Source: JAAYZQ01 sp034428935
GTDB lineage: Bacteria > Chloroflexota > Anaerolineae > JAAYZQ01
Assembly: GCA_034428935.1 (NCBI GenBank)
Contig: DAOUHB010000015.1
Location: 1 to 46,429 of the forward strand
Direction of reading: 5' to 3'
Length of the DNA stretch: 46,429 nucleotides
The notes under the pieces are model-generated. The model did no database searches and was not told the origin of the DNA. It saw only the letters and a program-made list of their open reading frames with translations. Position 1 is the first letter of the stretch, and the number at the start of each line of letters is the position of its first letter. The translations under genes and the position numbers were made by a program. Positions 6,998-14,725 of the stretch are shown piece by piece.

Positions 6998-9139
6998 CTA
7001 TATCTCGGTCCTTGCAAGCTGGCGCGCAGCGGCGACAATGTCCGGAACCTGCGGGACGGCGGCTTTTTCGAGGGTGGGATTGTAGGGGATGGGGACATCC
7101 GCGCCGCCGAGCCGCACGATGGGCGCTTCCAGGTAGGCAAACGCCGGGCTCTGGGCCACCATGGCCACGATCTCGCCGCCAAAGCCACCGATGAGCGGTG
7201 CTTCGTGCACGACGAGGAGCCGGCCCGTCTTCTGTACCGATTCGACGATGGTGGGTGCGTCGTAGGGCTTGAGGGAGCGCAGATCGATGACCTCCAGCTC
7301 GATGCCCTCCTCGGCCAGTACCTGCGCCGCCTCCAGGGCGCGGGGCACCATGATGGAGGTGGCGACGACCGTGGGGCCCGAGCCCTCGCGGCGCACGGCC
7401 GCTCGCCCCAGGGGGACGACGTAGGCCTCGACGGGCACCGGCCCACGGGATTTGTAGAGTAGCTTGTTCTCGACGAACAGCACGGGGTTGTTGTCGGCAA
7501 TGGCGGCGAGCAACATGCCTTTGGCATCGTAGGGCGTCGCCGGGGCCACGATCTTGAGGCCCGGCACGCTCAGGAACCACGACTCCAGGCTCTGGCAGTG
7601 CTGCGCTGCCGCGCCCGTCCCCGACCCCGCCGGCAGCCGCACGACCATGGGCACCGACGCCTTGCCGCCGAACATGTAGCGGATCTTGGCTCCCTGGAGG
7701 ACCGTCTGCTCCATGCCCAACGTGATAAAGTCCATAAACTGCATCTCGGCCACGGGCCGCATGCCAAGGACGGCCGAGCCCACAGACGCGCCGATGATGG
7801 CGTTCTCCGAGATGGGCGTATCGCGCACCCGGTCGGGCCCAAACTCTTCGACGAGGTCCTTGGTCACGCCAAAGGCACCGCCGTACACGCCAATGTCCTC
7901 GCCCAACAGGAATACCTGCGAGTCGCTCGCCAGGGCCTGGGCCATGGCCTCTCGCAGTGCCTCGGAGTAGGATAGCTCCCGGGTCCCCGGAGGCGGGTTG
8001 ACAGGCGTCCGGGGCCCGAACGTATCGCGCACCCAGGCGGGCGCCACCCGGTCCGGCGCGGCCTGCACGTCGGGCTCTTCCAGGTACACGTCGTCCGTCA
8101 GGTGCAGGGGCGAGGGCTCGGGACCGGCGTCGCCATAGGCAATGGCCTCCTCGATGGCTGCTTCGGCCCGCGCCCGCTGCTCTTGCGCCTGCTCCTCGGT
8201 CAGGATGCCCACCTCGATGAGGGTGCGTTCCAGTCGCTCGATGACGTCCTTTTGCTTCCACTCCTCGATCTCTTCTTTGGTGCGGTACAGTTGCTTGTCG
8301 CTCTTGGAGTGGCCAAGGTAGCGGTAGGTGAGGGCGTCGATGAGCACCGGGCCGTTTCCTGCCCGGGCGTAGGCAACCGCCGCCTTTACGCTGGCATAGA
8401 CGGCCAGGACGTCCATGCCGTCCACCTGGTGGCCGGGGATGGAATAGCTCACGGCGCGGTCGGCGATGCTGGCGGCGTTCATCCCCTTGTGCACCGGCAT
8501 CGACATGCCATACTGGTTGTTCTCGCACACAAAGACCACCGGCAGCTTCCAGATGGACGCCATGTTCAGGCTCTCGTGAAAGTTGCCTTCGTTGGAGGCT
8601 CCGTCGCCAAAGAAGCAAAGCACCACGCGGTCCTCGCGCCGCAGCTTGATCGCCAGGCCGGCGCCGACCGACAACGGCAGGCCGCCGCCCACGACGCCAT
8701 TGGCGCCCAGGCTGCCCAGGGTCAGGTCGGCCATGTGCATCGAGCCGCCCCGGCCCCGGCAAACGCCGGTTTCCTTGCCCAGCAGCTCGGCCATCATCTC
8801 ACGCACGTCCTGCCCCTTGCCGATGGCGTGGGCGTGGCCGCGATGGGTTGACACGATATAATCGTCGGGGTGGAGCGTACTGATGGCGCCGATGCCGACC
8901 CCTTCCTGGCCGACGCACAGATGCATCGTGCCGTGGACCTTGCCCAGGCCGTATTGCTGCCAGGCGGCCTCCTCAAAGGCACGGGTGAGGAGCATCTTGT
9001 AATAGATCTCGCCAAGAAACTGCGGAGAGAGACCATCGATCAGGTTGGTTGCGGGTTTCACATCCAGGGCCTCAAACATCTCGCGCACCTCTCCCAAGGG
9101 ACTGGGTACTCTTTCTTTCACGGGCTCACCTTTGTGCAT
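6998..9139 (-). CDS. 2-oxoacid/acetoin-type dehydrogenase E1, fused alpha and beta subunits
   Basis: Up to 713 aa. Thiamine-diphosphate-dependent E1: it decarboxylates a 2-oxoacid (or cleaves acetoin) and loads the acyl group on E2 lipoate. The alpha part (~1-370) carries the TPP motif GDGASNEGNF...ENN and the loop YRYLGHSKSD. The beta part (~390-713) carries LLGEDIGVYGG, MQFMDF, PAGSGTG and a C-terminal transketolase-like domain (LEVIDLRSLKPYD). In many bacteria these are two genes. The start is uncertain. The ATG at 9139 has no Shine-Dalgarno and lies inside a TGTGCAT repeat. A GTG at 9121 follows AAAGGTGA, and an ATG at 9079 follows GGGAGAGG with good spacing; conserved sequence begins after that. 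It is the first gene of the BMC operon, with a consensus promoter just upstream. Confidence 0.94.
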   Translation of the reverse strand: MHKGEPVKERVPSPLGEVREMFEALDVKPATNLIDGLSPQFLGEIYYKMLLTRAFEEAAWQQYGLGKVHGTMHLCVGQEGVGIGAISTLHPDDYIVSTHRGHAHAIGKGQDVREMMAELLGKETGVCRGRGGSMHMADLTLGSLGANGVVGGGLPLSVGAGLAIKLRREDRVVLCFFGDGASNEGNFHESLNMASIWKLPVVFVCENNQYGMSMPVHKGMNAASIADRAVSYSIPGHQVDGMDVLAVYASVKAAVAYARAGNGPVLIDALTYRYLGHSKSDKQLYRTKEEIEEWKQKDVIERLERTLIEVGILTEEQAQEQRARAEAAIEEAIAYGDAGPEPSPLHLTDDVYLEEPDVQAAPDRVAPAWVRDTFGPRTPVNPPPGTRELSYSEALREAMAQALASDSQVFLLGEDIGVYGGAFGVTKDLVEEFGPDRVRDTPISENAIIGASVGSAVLGMRPVAEMQFMDFITLGMEQTVLQGAKIRYMFGGKASVPMVVRLPAGSGTGAAAQHCQSLESWFLSVPGLKIVAPATPYDAKGMLLAAIADNNPVLFVENKLLYKSRGPVPVEAYVVPLGRAAVRREGSGPTVVATSIMVPRALEAAQVLAEEGIELEVIDLRSLKPYDAPTIVESVQKTGRLLVVHEAPLIGGFGGEIVAMVAQSPAFAYLEAPIVRLGGADVPIPYNPTLEKAAVPQVPDIVAAARQLARTEI

Positions 9140-9215
9140 AATGTCGTATCATCTGTGCATGCACATTATACCACCACAATTCACATTTGTCAAGAGGCAA
9201 TTTGCGTTTGTGCAT
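9133..9215. promoter_or_regulatory. Cluster of TGTGCAT elements, candidate RpiR operators
   Basis: TGTGCAT occurs at 9133-9139, 9154-9160 and 9209-9215. A reverse copy at 9159-9165 makes a perfect 12-bp palindrome TGTGCATGCACA (9154-9165). The first two copies are 21 bp apart, two helical turns. The palindrome touches the minus-strand -10 box and the first copy overlaps the ATG at 9139, so protein bound here would block the BMC promoter. The third copy lies between the two divergent promoters. Assignment to the adjacent RpiR protein is inferred. Confidence 0.55.
9165..9193 (-). promoter_or_regulatory. Consensus sigma70 promoter of the BMC/2-oxoacid dehydrogenase operon
   Basis: On the minus strand, TTGACA (9193-9188) and TATAAT (9170-9165) are separated by exactly 17 bp. 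Both boxes match the consensus perfectly. The -10 box abuts a 12-bp palindrome and lies ~25 bp from the first possible start codon. A perfect promoter usually needs a repressor, which fits the divergent RpiR gene. Confidence 0.85.
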
Positions 9216-9246
9216 GAAATATCTCCTGGCCGACATGAAACTCTAC

Positions 9247-9275
9247 TTGACAATTGCAGAATTCTGATGTATAAT
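9247..9275 (+). promoter_or_regulatory. Consensus sigma70 promoter of the RpiR/ABC/HAD operon
   Basis: TTGACA (9247-9252) and TATAAT (9270-9275) with a 17-bp spacer, perfect at both boxes, ~58 bp upstream of the RpiR ATG. It mirrors the minus-strand promoter; the two -35 boxes are 53 bp apart, back to back. Confidence 0.85.
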
Positions 9276-9333
9276 CTTTCACGCGCCTCATGGAAAATGG
9301 TAGCTGCAAGGTGCAGAAGGCTCGAGGAGTTGC

Positions 9334-10203
9334 ATGGAACAGAATCTGAGCGACTTTCAGCAGAGGTTGGAAAACCATTTGCCCGAGCTGACCAAGAGTC
9401 AGCAGCGCATCGCCTCCTATCTCCTGGCCAGCTACGACGAAGCCGCCTTTTTGCCCGCGGCCGACCTGGCCCAACGCCTGGACGTAAGTGAAGCCACCCT
9501 CGTGCGCTTTGCCAAGGCCATTGGCTACACCGGCTTTCGCGATCTGCGCCGCTGCCTGCAAGGGCTCTTTCGCGCGGAGGCAACGCCAGCCAGCCGCCTG
9601 CAACACACCCTGGGCGACCTGGCGCGGAGCGAGGGCCACGTCTTGACCAACGTGTTGGCCATGGAAGTCCAGTACCTCACCGAAGCGTCGCAGACCGTCG
9701 ACCGGGCGGACTTTGATCGCGCCGTGGATGTCCTGTTGGGCGGCCGGAGGATCTTTGCCTACGCCAGCGGGCCTTCTGATGTCCTGGCCCGCCTGGCCGA
9801 GCTGCGCTTCAGGCGGCTTGGCATTCTCACAGTTGGCATGACCGAGTCGGGCCGCCATCTCCTGGAAAAGCTCCAGCTCCTCCAGCCGGGGGACGCCGTC
9901 CTCGTCGCCGGCTTTCACTACGCGAGGCCCGAGCTGGTCGCCGTCCTGGAGCACGCCCGCGCAACCGGCTGTCGCTCCATTCTCCTTACCGACACATTGG
10001 GAATCACCCTGCGAGACAAGGCCGATGTCATCCTTGCTGCCCGGAGAGGGCCTGTTTCGACGTTTCATTCGTTGACGGTGCCAATGGCGATACTGAACGC
10101 GCTCATCCTCGCGGTGGCGTTGGCCCGGCCGGAAGAGAGCCTGGCCGCCCTCACCCGGCTCGATCAATTGCGCGCCAAGTCTCGCCTGGACACCACCATC
10201 TAG
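9334..10203 (+). CDS. RpiR/MurR family transcriptional regulator (HTH + SIS)
   Basis: 289 aa. Residues 1-77 are the HTH_6 DNA-binding domain (TKSQQRIASYLL, then DLAQRLDVSEATLVRFAKAIGYTGFRDLR). Residues ~120-260 are a SIS phosphosugar-binding domain (RIFAYASGPSDVLARLAELRFRRLG). Family members sense sugar phosphates and usually act locally, so the effector is likely a phosphorylated intermediate of the pathway encoded on both sides. GAGGAG lies 6 nt before the ATG. It is the first gene of the plus-strand operon and divergent from the BMC operon, well placed to control both from the 194-bp intergenic region. Confidence 0.95.
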   Translation: MEQNLSDFQQRLENHLPELTKSQQRIASYLLASYDEAAFLPAADLAQRLDVSEATLVRFAKAIGYTGFRDLRRCLQGLFRAEATPASRLQHTLGDLARSEGHVLTNVLAMEVQYLTEASQTVDRADFDRAVDVLLGGRRIFAYASGPSDVLARLAELRFRRLGILTVGMTESGRHLLEKLQLLQPGDAVLVAGFHYARPELVAVLEHARATGCRSILLTDTLGITLRDKADVILAARRGPVSTFHSLTVPMAILNALILAVALARPEESLAALTRLDQLRAKSRLDTTI

Positions 10204-10237
10204 CTTTCTGCCGGTCGTTCACAAAGGAGGAGGGTCT

Positions 10238-10297
10238 ATGGCAGACTTGTCCCACGTGGCGAATGCCGAGCTGTTCAGCCGAATGGGCTCCCGGTAG
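10238..10297 (+). CDS. Possible 19-aa leader peptide before the ABC transporter
   Basis: A short reading frame, MADLSHVANAELFSRMGSR followed by TAG. It is preceded by an exceptionally strong Shine-Dalgarno (AAAGGAGGAGGG) and ends 15 bp before the permease ATG, which has its own AGGAGG. The strong ribosome site would be wasted without translation here. It may be a leader peptide coupling translation to the permease. Its only support is the ribosome-binding site and position. Confidence 0.45.
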   Translation: MADLSHVANAELFSRMGSR

Positions 10298-10312
10298 ACA
10301 GGAGGACCAAGC

Positions 10313-12148
10313 ATGGCAGCTCCCGCACTCGCATCGCAGCCCGTTTCTATGCGCCTGATCGCCGGCTCCCGAAGGTTCTTTCGGTGGCTGACGCGGACGC
10401 ACGTCCTCCTGTCATTGATCATGTTGTTCCTGATGTTCTACATGATCATCATCCCCCTGTACCGCATGGTCATGACGACAGTCACCTGGCAGCCCCGCGA
10501 CCTGATGAGCGTGCCGGACGCCGAGGTGGGCGGCCTCACATTGTACCACTATGCCAGGATGCTCACCGGCCAGTTGGGCAAGATCTACATGTACACCCCC
10601 CTGCGCAACTCGCTGACCATTGCCACGGGGGCCACCTTCCTGGCGCTGATCATCGGCGGATCGCTGGCCTGGTTGGTGATCCGCACCGACATGCCGGGCC
10701 GAAAGCTGGTCAACCAACTGGCGCTGGTCCCCTACATCATGCCGTCCTGGACCCTGGCACAGGCCTGGCTGGTGTTCTTCAAGAACAGGCTATCGGGGGG
10801 GACGCCCGGCGTGTTCGAATTCCTGACGGGGCAAAGCCCCCCAAACTGGCTGGCCTACGGGCCGGTACCCATCATGATCTGCAGCGCCCTGCACTACTAT
10901 ACCTTCTTTTTCCTGTTCGTGTCCGCGGCGCTGATGTCCATCGACTCTAACCTGGAGGAGGCCGGCGAACTGGCGGGCGCCAGCCGCCGGCGGATCCTGC
11001 GCAAGATCACCTTCCCCCTCGTCATGCCCGCCATCCTGTCGGGCGTCATCATGACCTTTTCCAAGGTCGTCGGCACCTTTGGCGGGCCAAACATCCTGGG
11101 AACCCCAATCCGGTACTACGTGGTCTCTACCATGATCCGGGGCAGCATCGGCGTAGGCGATAGGGCCGATGCCTTTGTGCTGGCCATCGTCCTGATCCTG
11201 TTCTCCCTGGTCATCATCAACCTCAACCAAAAAGTCGTCGGCACGCGCAAGAGCTACGAAACGATTGGCGGAAGGGGCTTTGTGGCCCAGGTGAGCAAGC
11301 TGGGCGGGTTGAAACAGGTCTTTCTCGTCGCCGTGATCATTTTCCAGATCCTCGTGATCGTCGTGCCCCTTGGCCTGCTCATCTGGTCGTCCCTGATGCT
11401 GCAGGACGGCAACTATGCCCTGAGCAACCTATCCTTGCAACACTGGATCGGCCCGCGCGGCACGATCTATAACCACGGCGAGCCAGGCGTTCTGCTCAAC
11501 CCAAAGATCTGGAGGACGGCCTGGAACTCGATCCGGCTCGCCCTGTCGACAGCCTTCTTTACGGCGCTGTTCGGCATCTTTATCGGCTACGCGGTGGTCA
11601 AAGGACGCGGCACCCGGTTGAGCAAGCTGGTCGAGCAGTTGGCGTTTATTCCCTACGTCATACCGGGCATCGCCTTTGGCGCGGTCTATATCGCCATGTT
11701 TGTCAAGCCTCTGGGCCCGATCCCGGCGTTATACGGGACTTTTACGCTGCTGGTCGTGGTGTCGGTGGCCGACAAGATACCATATTCCTCGCGGTCGGGG
11801 GTCTCGGCCATGATGCAGGTCGGCCGCGAGCTGGAGGAGGCCGGCCAGATCGCCGGCGCCAGTGCCCTCCGGCGGTTCAAGGCCATCATATTTCCCCTGA
11901 CCAGCGCGGGGTTTGTCTCGGGTTTCCTGCTGACCTTTATCACCGTGATGCGCGAGCTATCGCTGATCATCCTGCTGGTCACGCCCGAGACCCAGGTGCT
12001 GGCCAGCCAGACCATGTTCTACATCGAGAATGGAGACGGGCAGATGGCGAACATCGTCATCCTGATCTTGATATCCATCGTCGCCATCGGCAATTTCATC
12101 ATCAGCCGCTTCCGGGGTGGAAGTCTCAAGAAGGGCCTGGGAATGTAA
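10313..12148 (+). CDS. ABC transporter permease, fused two-domain (FbpB/AfuB type)
   Basis: 611 aa, inner-membrane permease with two BPD_transp_1 domains in one chain, as in the Fe3+/thiamine/hexose-phosphate class. An N-terminal helix (THVLLSLIMLFLMFYMIIIPLY) leads to domain 1 with the EAA loop EEAGELAGASRRRILRKITFPL (residues ~221-242). Domain 2 has the matching loop EEAGQIAGASALRRFKAIIFPL (~507-528). The two EAA loops dock one ATPase dimer. ACAGGAGG precedes the ATG. It is followed 12 bp later by the ATPase gene. In this family AfuABC imports hexose phosphates and FbpABC imports ferric iron; the RpiR and sugar-phosphate genes around it favour an organophosphate substrate. Confidence 0.94.
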   Translation: MAAPALASQPVSMRLIAGSRRFFRWLTRTHVLLSLIMLFLMFYMIIIPLYRMVMTTVTWQPRDLMSVPDAEVGGLTLYHYARMLTGQLGKIYMYTPLRNSLTIATGATFLALIIGGSLAWLVIRTDMPGRKLVNQLALVPYIMPSWTLAQAWLVFFKNRLSGGTPGVFEFLTGQSPPNWLAYGPVPIMICSALHYYTFFFLFVSAALMSIDSNLEEAGELAGASRRRILRKITFPLVMPAILSGVIMTFSKVVGTFGGPNILGTPIRYYVVSTMIRGSIGVGDRADAFVLAIVLILFSLVIINLNQKVVGTRKSYETIGGRGFVAQVSKLGGLKQVFLVAVIIFQILVIVVPLGLLIWSSLMLQDGNYALSNLSLQHWIGPRGTIYNHGEPGVLLNPKIWRTAWNSIRLALSTAFFTALFGIFIGYAVVKGRGTRLSKLVEQLAFIPYVIPGIAFGAVYIAMFVKPLGPIPALYGTFTLLVVVSVADKIPYSSRSGVSAMMQVGRELEEAGQIAGASALRRFKAIIFPLTSAGFVSGFLLTFITVMRELSLIILLVTPETQVLASQTMFYIENGDGQMANIVILILISIVAIGNFIISRFRGGSLKKGLGM

Positions 12149-12160
12149 GAGGGGGAGACC

Positions 12161-13240
12161 ATGGGAACAAGAATCATCATCAACAATCTCACCAAGCGGT
12201 TCGGCGACGTGCGCGCCGTCGATGACGTCAGCCTCGAAATCGAGGGCGGCTCATTCCTGACCCTGTTGGGCCCTTCGGGCTGCGGCAAGACGACCCTGTT
12301 GCGCTGCGTTGCCGGGTTGGAAGATCCCGACGGCGGCGAAATCTATATCGGGGACAAGCTCGTGTTCTCGCACTCCCAGGGAATCTCGCTTTCCCCGGGC
12401 CACAGGCAGCTCGGCCTTGTATTTCAGAACTATGCGCTGTGGCCGCATATGACCGTCTACAAGAACATGACCTTTGCCCTGGAGGTCCAGAAGCTGCCCA
12501 AGGAAGAGATGGATCAGCGGGTCAAGGCCTCGCTGGCCGAGGTGCAGATGGAGGGCTACGAGGACCGCTATCCGCGCGAGATGAGTGGCGGCCAGCAGCA
12601 GCGGATCGCCCTGGCGCGCATGCTCGCCTACCGGCCCAAGGTCTTTTTGATGGACGAGCCGCTATCGAACCTGGATGCCCGGTTGCGCATGGACATGCGC
12701 TCGGAGCTAAAACACCTGCATCACGTAGCAGGAGCGACCACCATCTATGTCACCCACGATCAGGTGGAAGCCCTGACCATGTCCACGGCCATCGCCGTGA
12801 TGAAAGAAGGGGTCCTGCAGCAACTGGGCAGCCCCGACACCATCTACCGCTACCCGGCCAACCTGTTCGTGGCGGATTTCATTGGTAACCCCAAGGTCAA
12901 CCTGTTGGAGGGGGTTGCCCGGGACAACGTGGTGAGGATCGGCACCTTTGCCGTGTCTGCAAACCGGCCACAGGCTTCAGGACCCGTCATCGTCGCCATC
13001 CGCCCGGAAGACATCACCATTTCCCCCGAACCGGTGCCCGGCGCCCTGGAGTGCACGGTCTATTCCGTTCTCCCGGCCGGAGCGGATACCACGGTCGTGG
13101 CCAAGGCAGGCAAGTTAGAGATCACCATCAAGGAACCGGGCAGCAGCAGCGTGTCGATGGACGACACGGTCTGGCTGCAATTTAACCCGGACATGATCAA
13201 CCTCTACTCCAAGGAAAGTGGCGACCTGCTTGCAGGTTGA
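12161..13240 (+). CDS. ABC transporter ATP-binding protein (FbpC/AfuC/PotA type)
   Basis: 359 aa. Nucleotide-binding domain with Walker A GPSGCGKTT (residues ~38-46), a Q-loop in VFQNYALWPHM, signature MSGGQQQRIALARM, Walker B VFLMDEPLSNLDARLR and switch His in YVTHDQVEA. Residues ~240-359 form a TOBE-like C-terminal domain. It powers the adjacent permease. AGGGGGAG lies upstream of the ATG, and 128 bp separate its stop from the binding-protein gene. Confidence 0.96.
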   Translation: MGTRIIINNLTKRFGDVRAVDDVSLEIEGGSFLTLLGPSGCGKTTLLRCVAGLEDPDGGEIYIGDKLVFSHSQGISLSPGHRQLGLVFQNYALWPHMTVYKNMTFALEVQKLPKEEMDQRVKASLAEVQMEGYEDRYPREMSGGQQQRIALARMLAYRPKVFLMDEPLSNLDARLRMDMRSELKHLHHVAGATTIYVTHDQVEALTMSTAIAVMKEGVLQQLGSPDTIYRYPANLFVADFIGNPKVNLLEGVARDNVVRIGTFAVSANRPQASGPVIVAIRPEDITISPEPVPGALECTVYSVLPAGADTTVVAKAGKLEITIKEPGSSSVSMDDTVWLQFNPDMINLYSKESGDLLAG

Positions 13241-13368
13241 GGGAGGGAAGGGCTGGTCTGCTTGCATCCCTGCGTACCCTTCAGGATGGGAAAGGAGGCT
13301 GGACCGTACAAAGGACAAGGGCGTGGGCGTCGATGGAAAAAAGCTCGTGAAACCGTAAGGAGGAGGCA

Positions 13369-14622
13369 ATGAAGACGTTGGCTAAATGGATCATGGTTAG
13401 CCTGTTGGTGACGATGCTGGCAGGCTGCGGCGCAGCAGAACCGACGGCGGTACCGCAATCAGAGGCGCCGCCGGCCCAGGCGACGGTCGAGGAAGCGGCT
13501 CCCGAGCCGGAGGAAGAGCTTACCGAGGCGGAACAGTGGGCCAAGGCGAACGCCCTCGGCCCGTGGACGCCGGAAGAGGAAGACTGGGCGGCCATCGAAG
13601 AGGCTGCCAAGAAGGAAGGCAGTGTCGTCGTATACTCCAACTCCAGCAAGATCGAGAAGCTCCTCGAGCCCTGGAGCGAGCTGTACCCCGACATCAAGCT
13701 GGCCGGCGGAGACACCGACGACATTGCCGTGAAAATGTCGGCGGAGCAGGAAGCCGGCAACGTCGTGGGCGACATCTGGTTCAACAGCGATGGGCACCTG
13801 CTGTATGGCGAGTTCATGCCCAACCAATGGCTGTGGTGGTACCTTCCCCCGGACGTGGTGGAGCCGGAAGTGACCCCCGACCGGCCGTACGCCATCGCTC
13901 GCCGCTCGGTGGACGTCATCGGCTACAACCAGGAAATCTACCCCGACGGCTGCCCCGTCAACAACTGGTGGACCTTTACCGAGCCCGAGCTGAAGGGCAA
14001 GTTCTACATGGAGGACCCCATCTCTGACAGCAGCACCACGGCCAAGATCACGCTCATCATCCAGCACGCGGACGAGATGGCCGCGGCCTACCAGGCGTAT
14101 TTCGGCAAAGAGTGGACCGAGGATGAGGCCTACGGCGACGATACCCCCAACGCGGGCTACCTGTTCCTCAAGAAGCTGGCCCGCAATGAGCCCGGCATCC
14201 AACCCGGCGGCGATGAGGTCGACGCGGCCTTTGCGACCCTGGGCATGGATCCGTCGGTCGAGCCGGGGTATGGCTGGACCGGCCTGTCGAGCTACGAGAG
14301 CACCATGGAAGGGGAGCTGGCCATGGCGCCGTGCTACGGCCTCGAACCGACAGTTGGCATTCTGAAGGCGTCTTACCTGGCGATTGCGAACAAGGCTCCG
14401 CATCCCAACGCCGCCAAGCTGTTCATCAAGTTCGCCCTCTCGGAAGAGGGCTTTAAGCCGTGGAACCAGATGGGTGCCTACTCTGGCGTGGAGGGGATGC
14501 CCCTCGCCGAAGGCATGCCGGCCAGGGACGAGATCAAGCTCTGGCCCAGCGACGATCTCTTTGGCTATCAAAACCTGAGCCCCGTGCGTGACTTCTGGGC
14601 CATCAGTCTACTGGCTCCCTAG
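13369..14622 (+). CDS. ABC transporter substrate-binding lipoprotein (FbpA/AfuA, SBP_bac_6-like)
   Basis: 417 aa. Lipoprotein signal with lipobox MLAGC at residues ~17-21, an acidic Ala/Pro/Glu linker (~22-55), then a ferric-type binding fold beginning KKEGSVVVYSNSSKIEKLLEPW (compare VVVYSS... of FbpA/AfuA). WFNSDGHLLYGEF and YAIARRSVDVIGYN follow. The Tyr pair used for Fe3+ in FbpA is not evident near the C-terminus, where the motif is GLEPTVGILK. Together with the operon this favours a phosphorylated organic ligand over iron. AAGGAGGAGG precedes the ATG. A 33-bp palindrome follows the stop. Confidence 0.9.
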   Translation: MKTLAKWIMVSLLVTMLAGCGAAEPTAVPQSEAPPAQATVEEAAPEPEEELTEAEQWAKANALGPWTPEEEDWAAIEEAAKKEGSVVVYSNSSKIEKLLEPWSELYPDIKLAGGDTDDIAVKMSAEQEAGNVVGDIWFNSDGHLLYGEFMPNQWLWWYLPPDVVEPEVTPDRPYAIARRSVDVIGYNQEIYPDGCPVNNWWTFTEPELKGKFYMEDPISDSSTTAKITLIIQHADEMAAAYQAYFGKEWTEDEAYGDDTPNAGYLFLKKLARNEPGIQPGGDEVDAAFATLGMDPSVEPGYGWTGLSSYESTMEGELAMAPCYGLEPTVGILKASYLAIANKAPHPNAAKLFIKFALSEEGFKPWNQMGAYSGVEGMPLAEGMPARDEIKLWPSDDLFGYQNLSPVRDFWAISLLAP

Positions 14623-14653
14623 GGATAAAACGGGCTGACAGGAACTCGGGCTC

Positions 14654-14686
14654 TTTGGACACGAACACGCCGTGTTCGTGTCCAAA
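14654..14686. repeat. 33-bp perfect palindrome between binding-protein and HAD genes
   Basis: Arms of 16 bp at 14654-14669 (starting TTTGGACACG) and 14671-14686 are exact reverse complements around a single C at 14670. As RNA it gives a ~14-bp stem with a 5-nt loop. It lies 32 bp after the binding-protein stop and 39 bp before the first HAD ATG, without a T-run. A REP-like mRNA stabiliser giving high lipoprotein yield, partial termination, or an operator are all possible. Confidence 0.8.
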
Positions 14687-14725
14687 GGCCCGGCAACCTC
14701 ACGCGGGAAGGAAAGCGATTCATCC

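Noticed and set aside
13286..13372. A 28-codon basic frame overlapping the binding-protein start as ATGA
   Set aside because: No convincing Shine-Dalgarno, very Arg/Lys-rich, and explained by the purine-rich ribosome site it runs through.
13369..14622. Simple annotation of the importer as an iron transporter
   Set aside because: The fold class is shared by iron and organophosphate importers, and the regulator and operon content are about sugar phosphates. Iron is kept only as an alternative.
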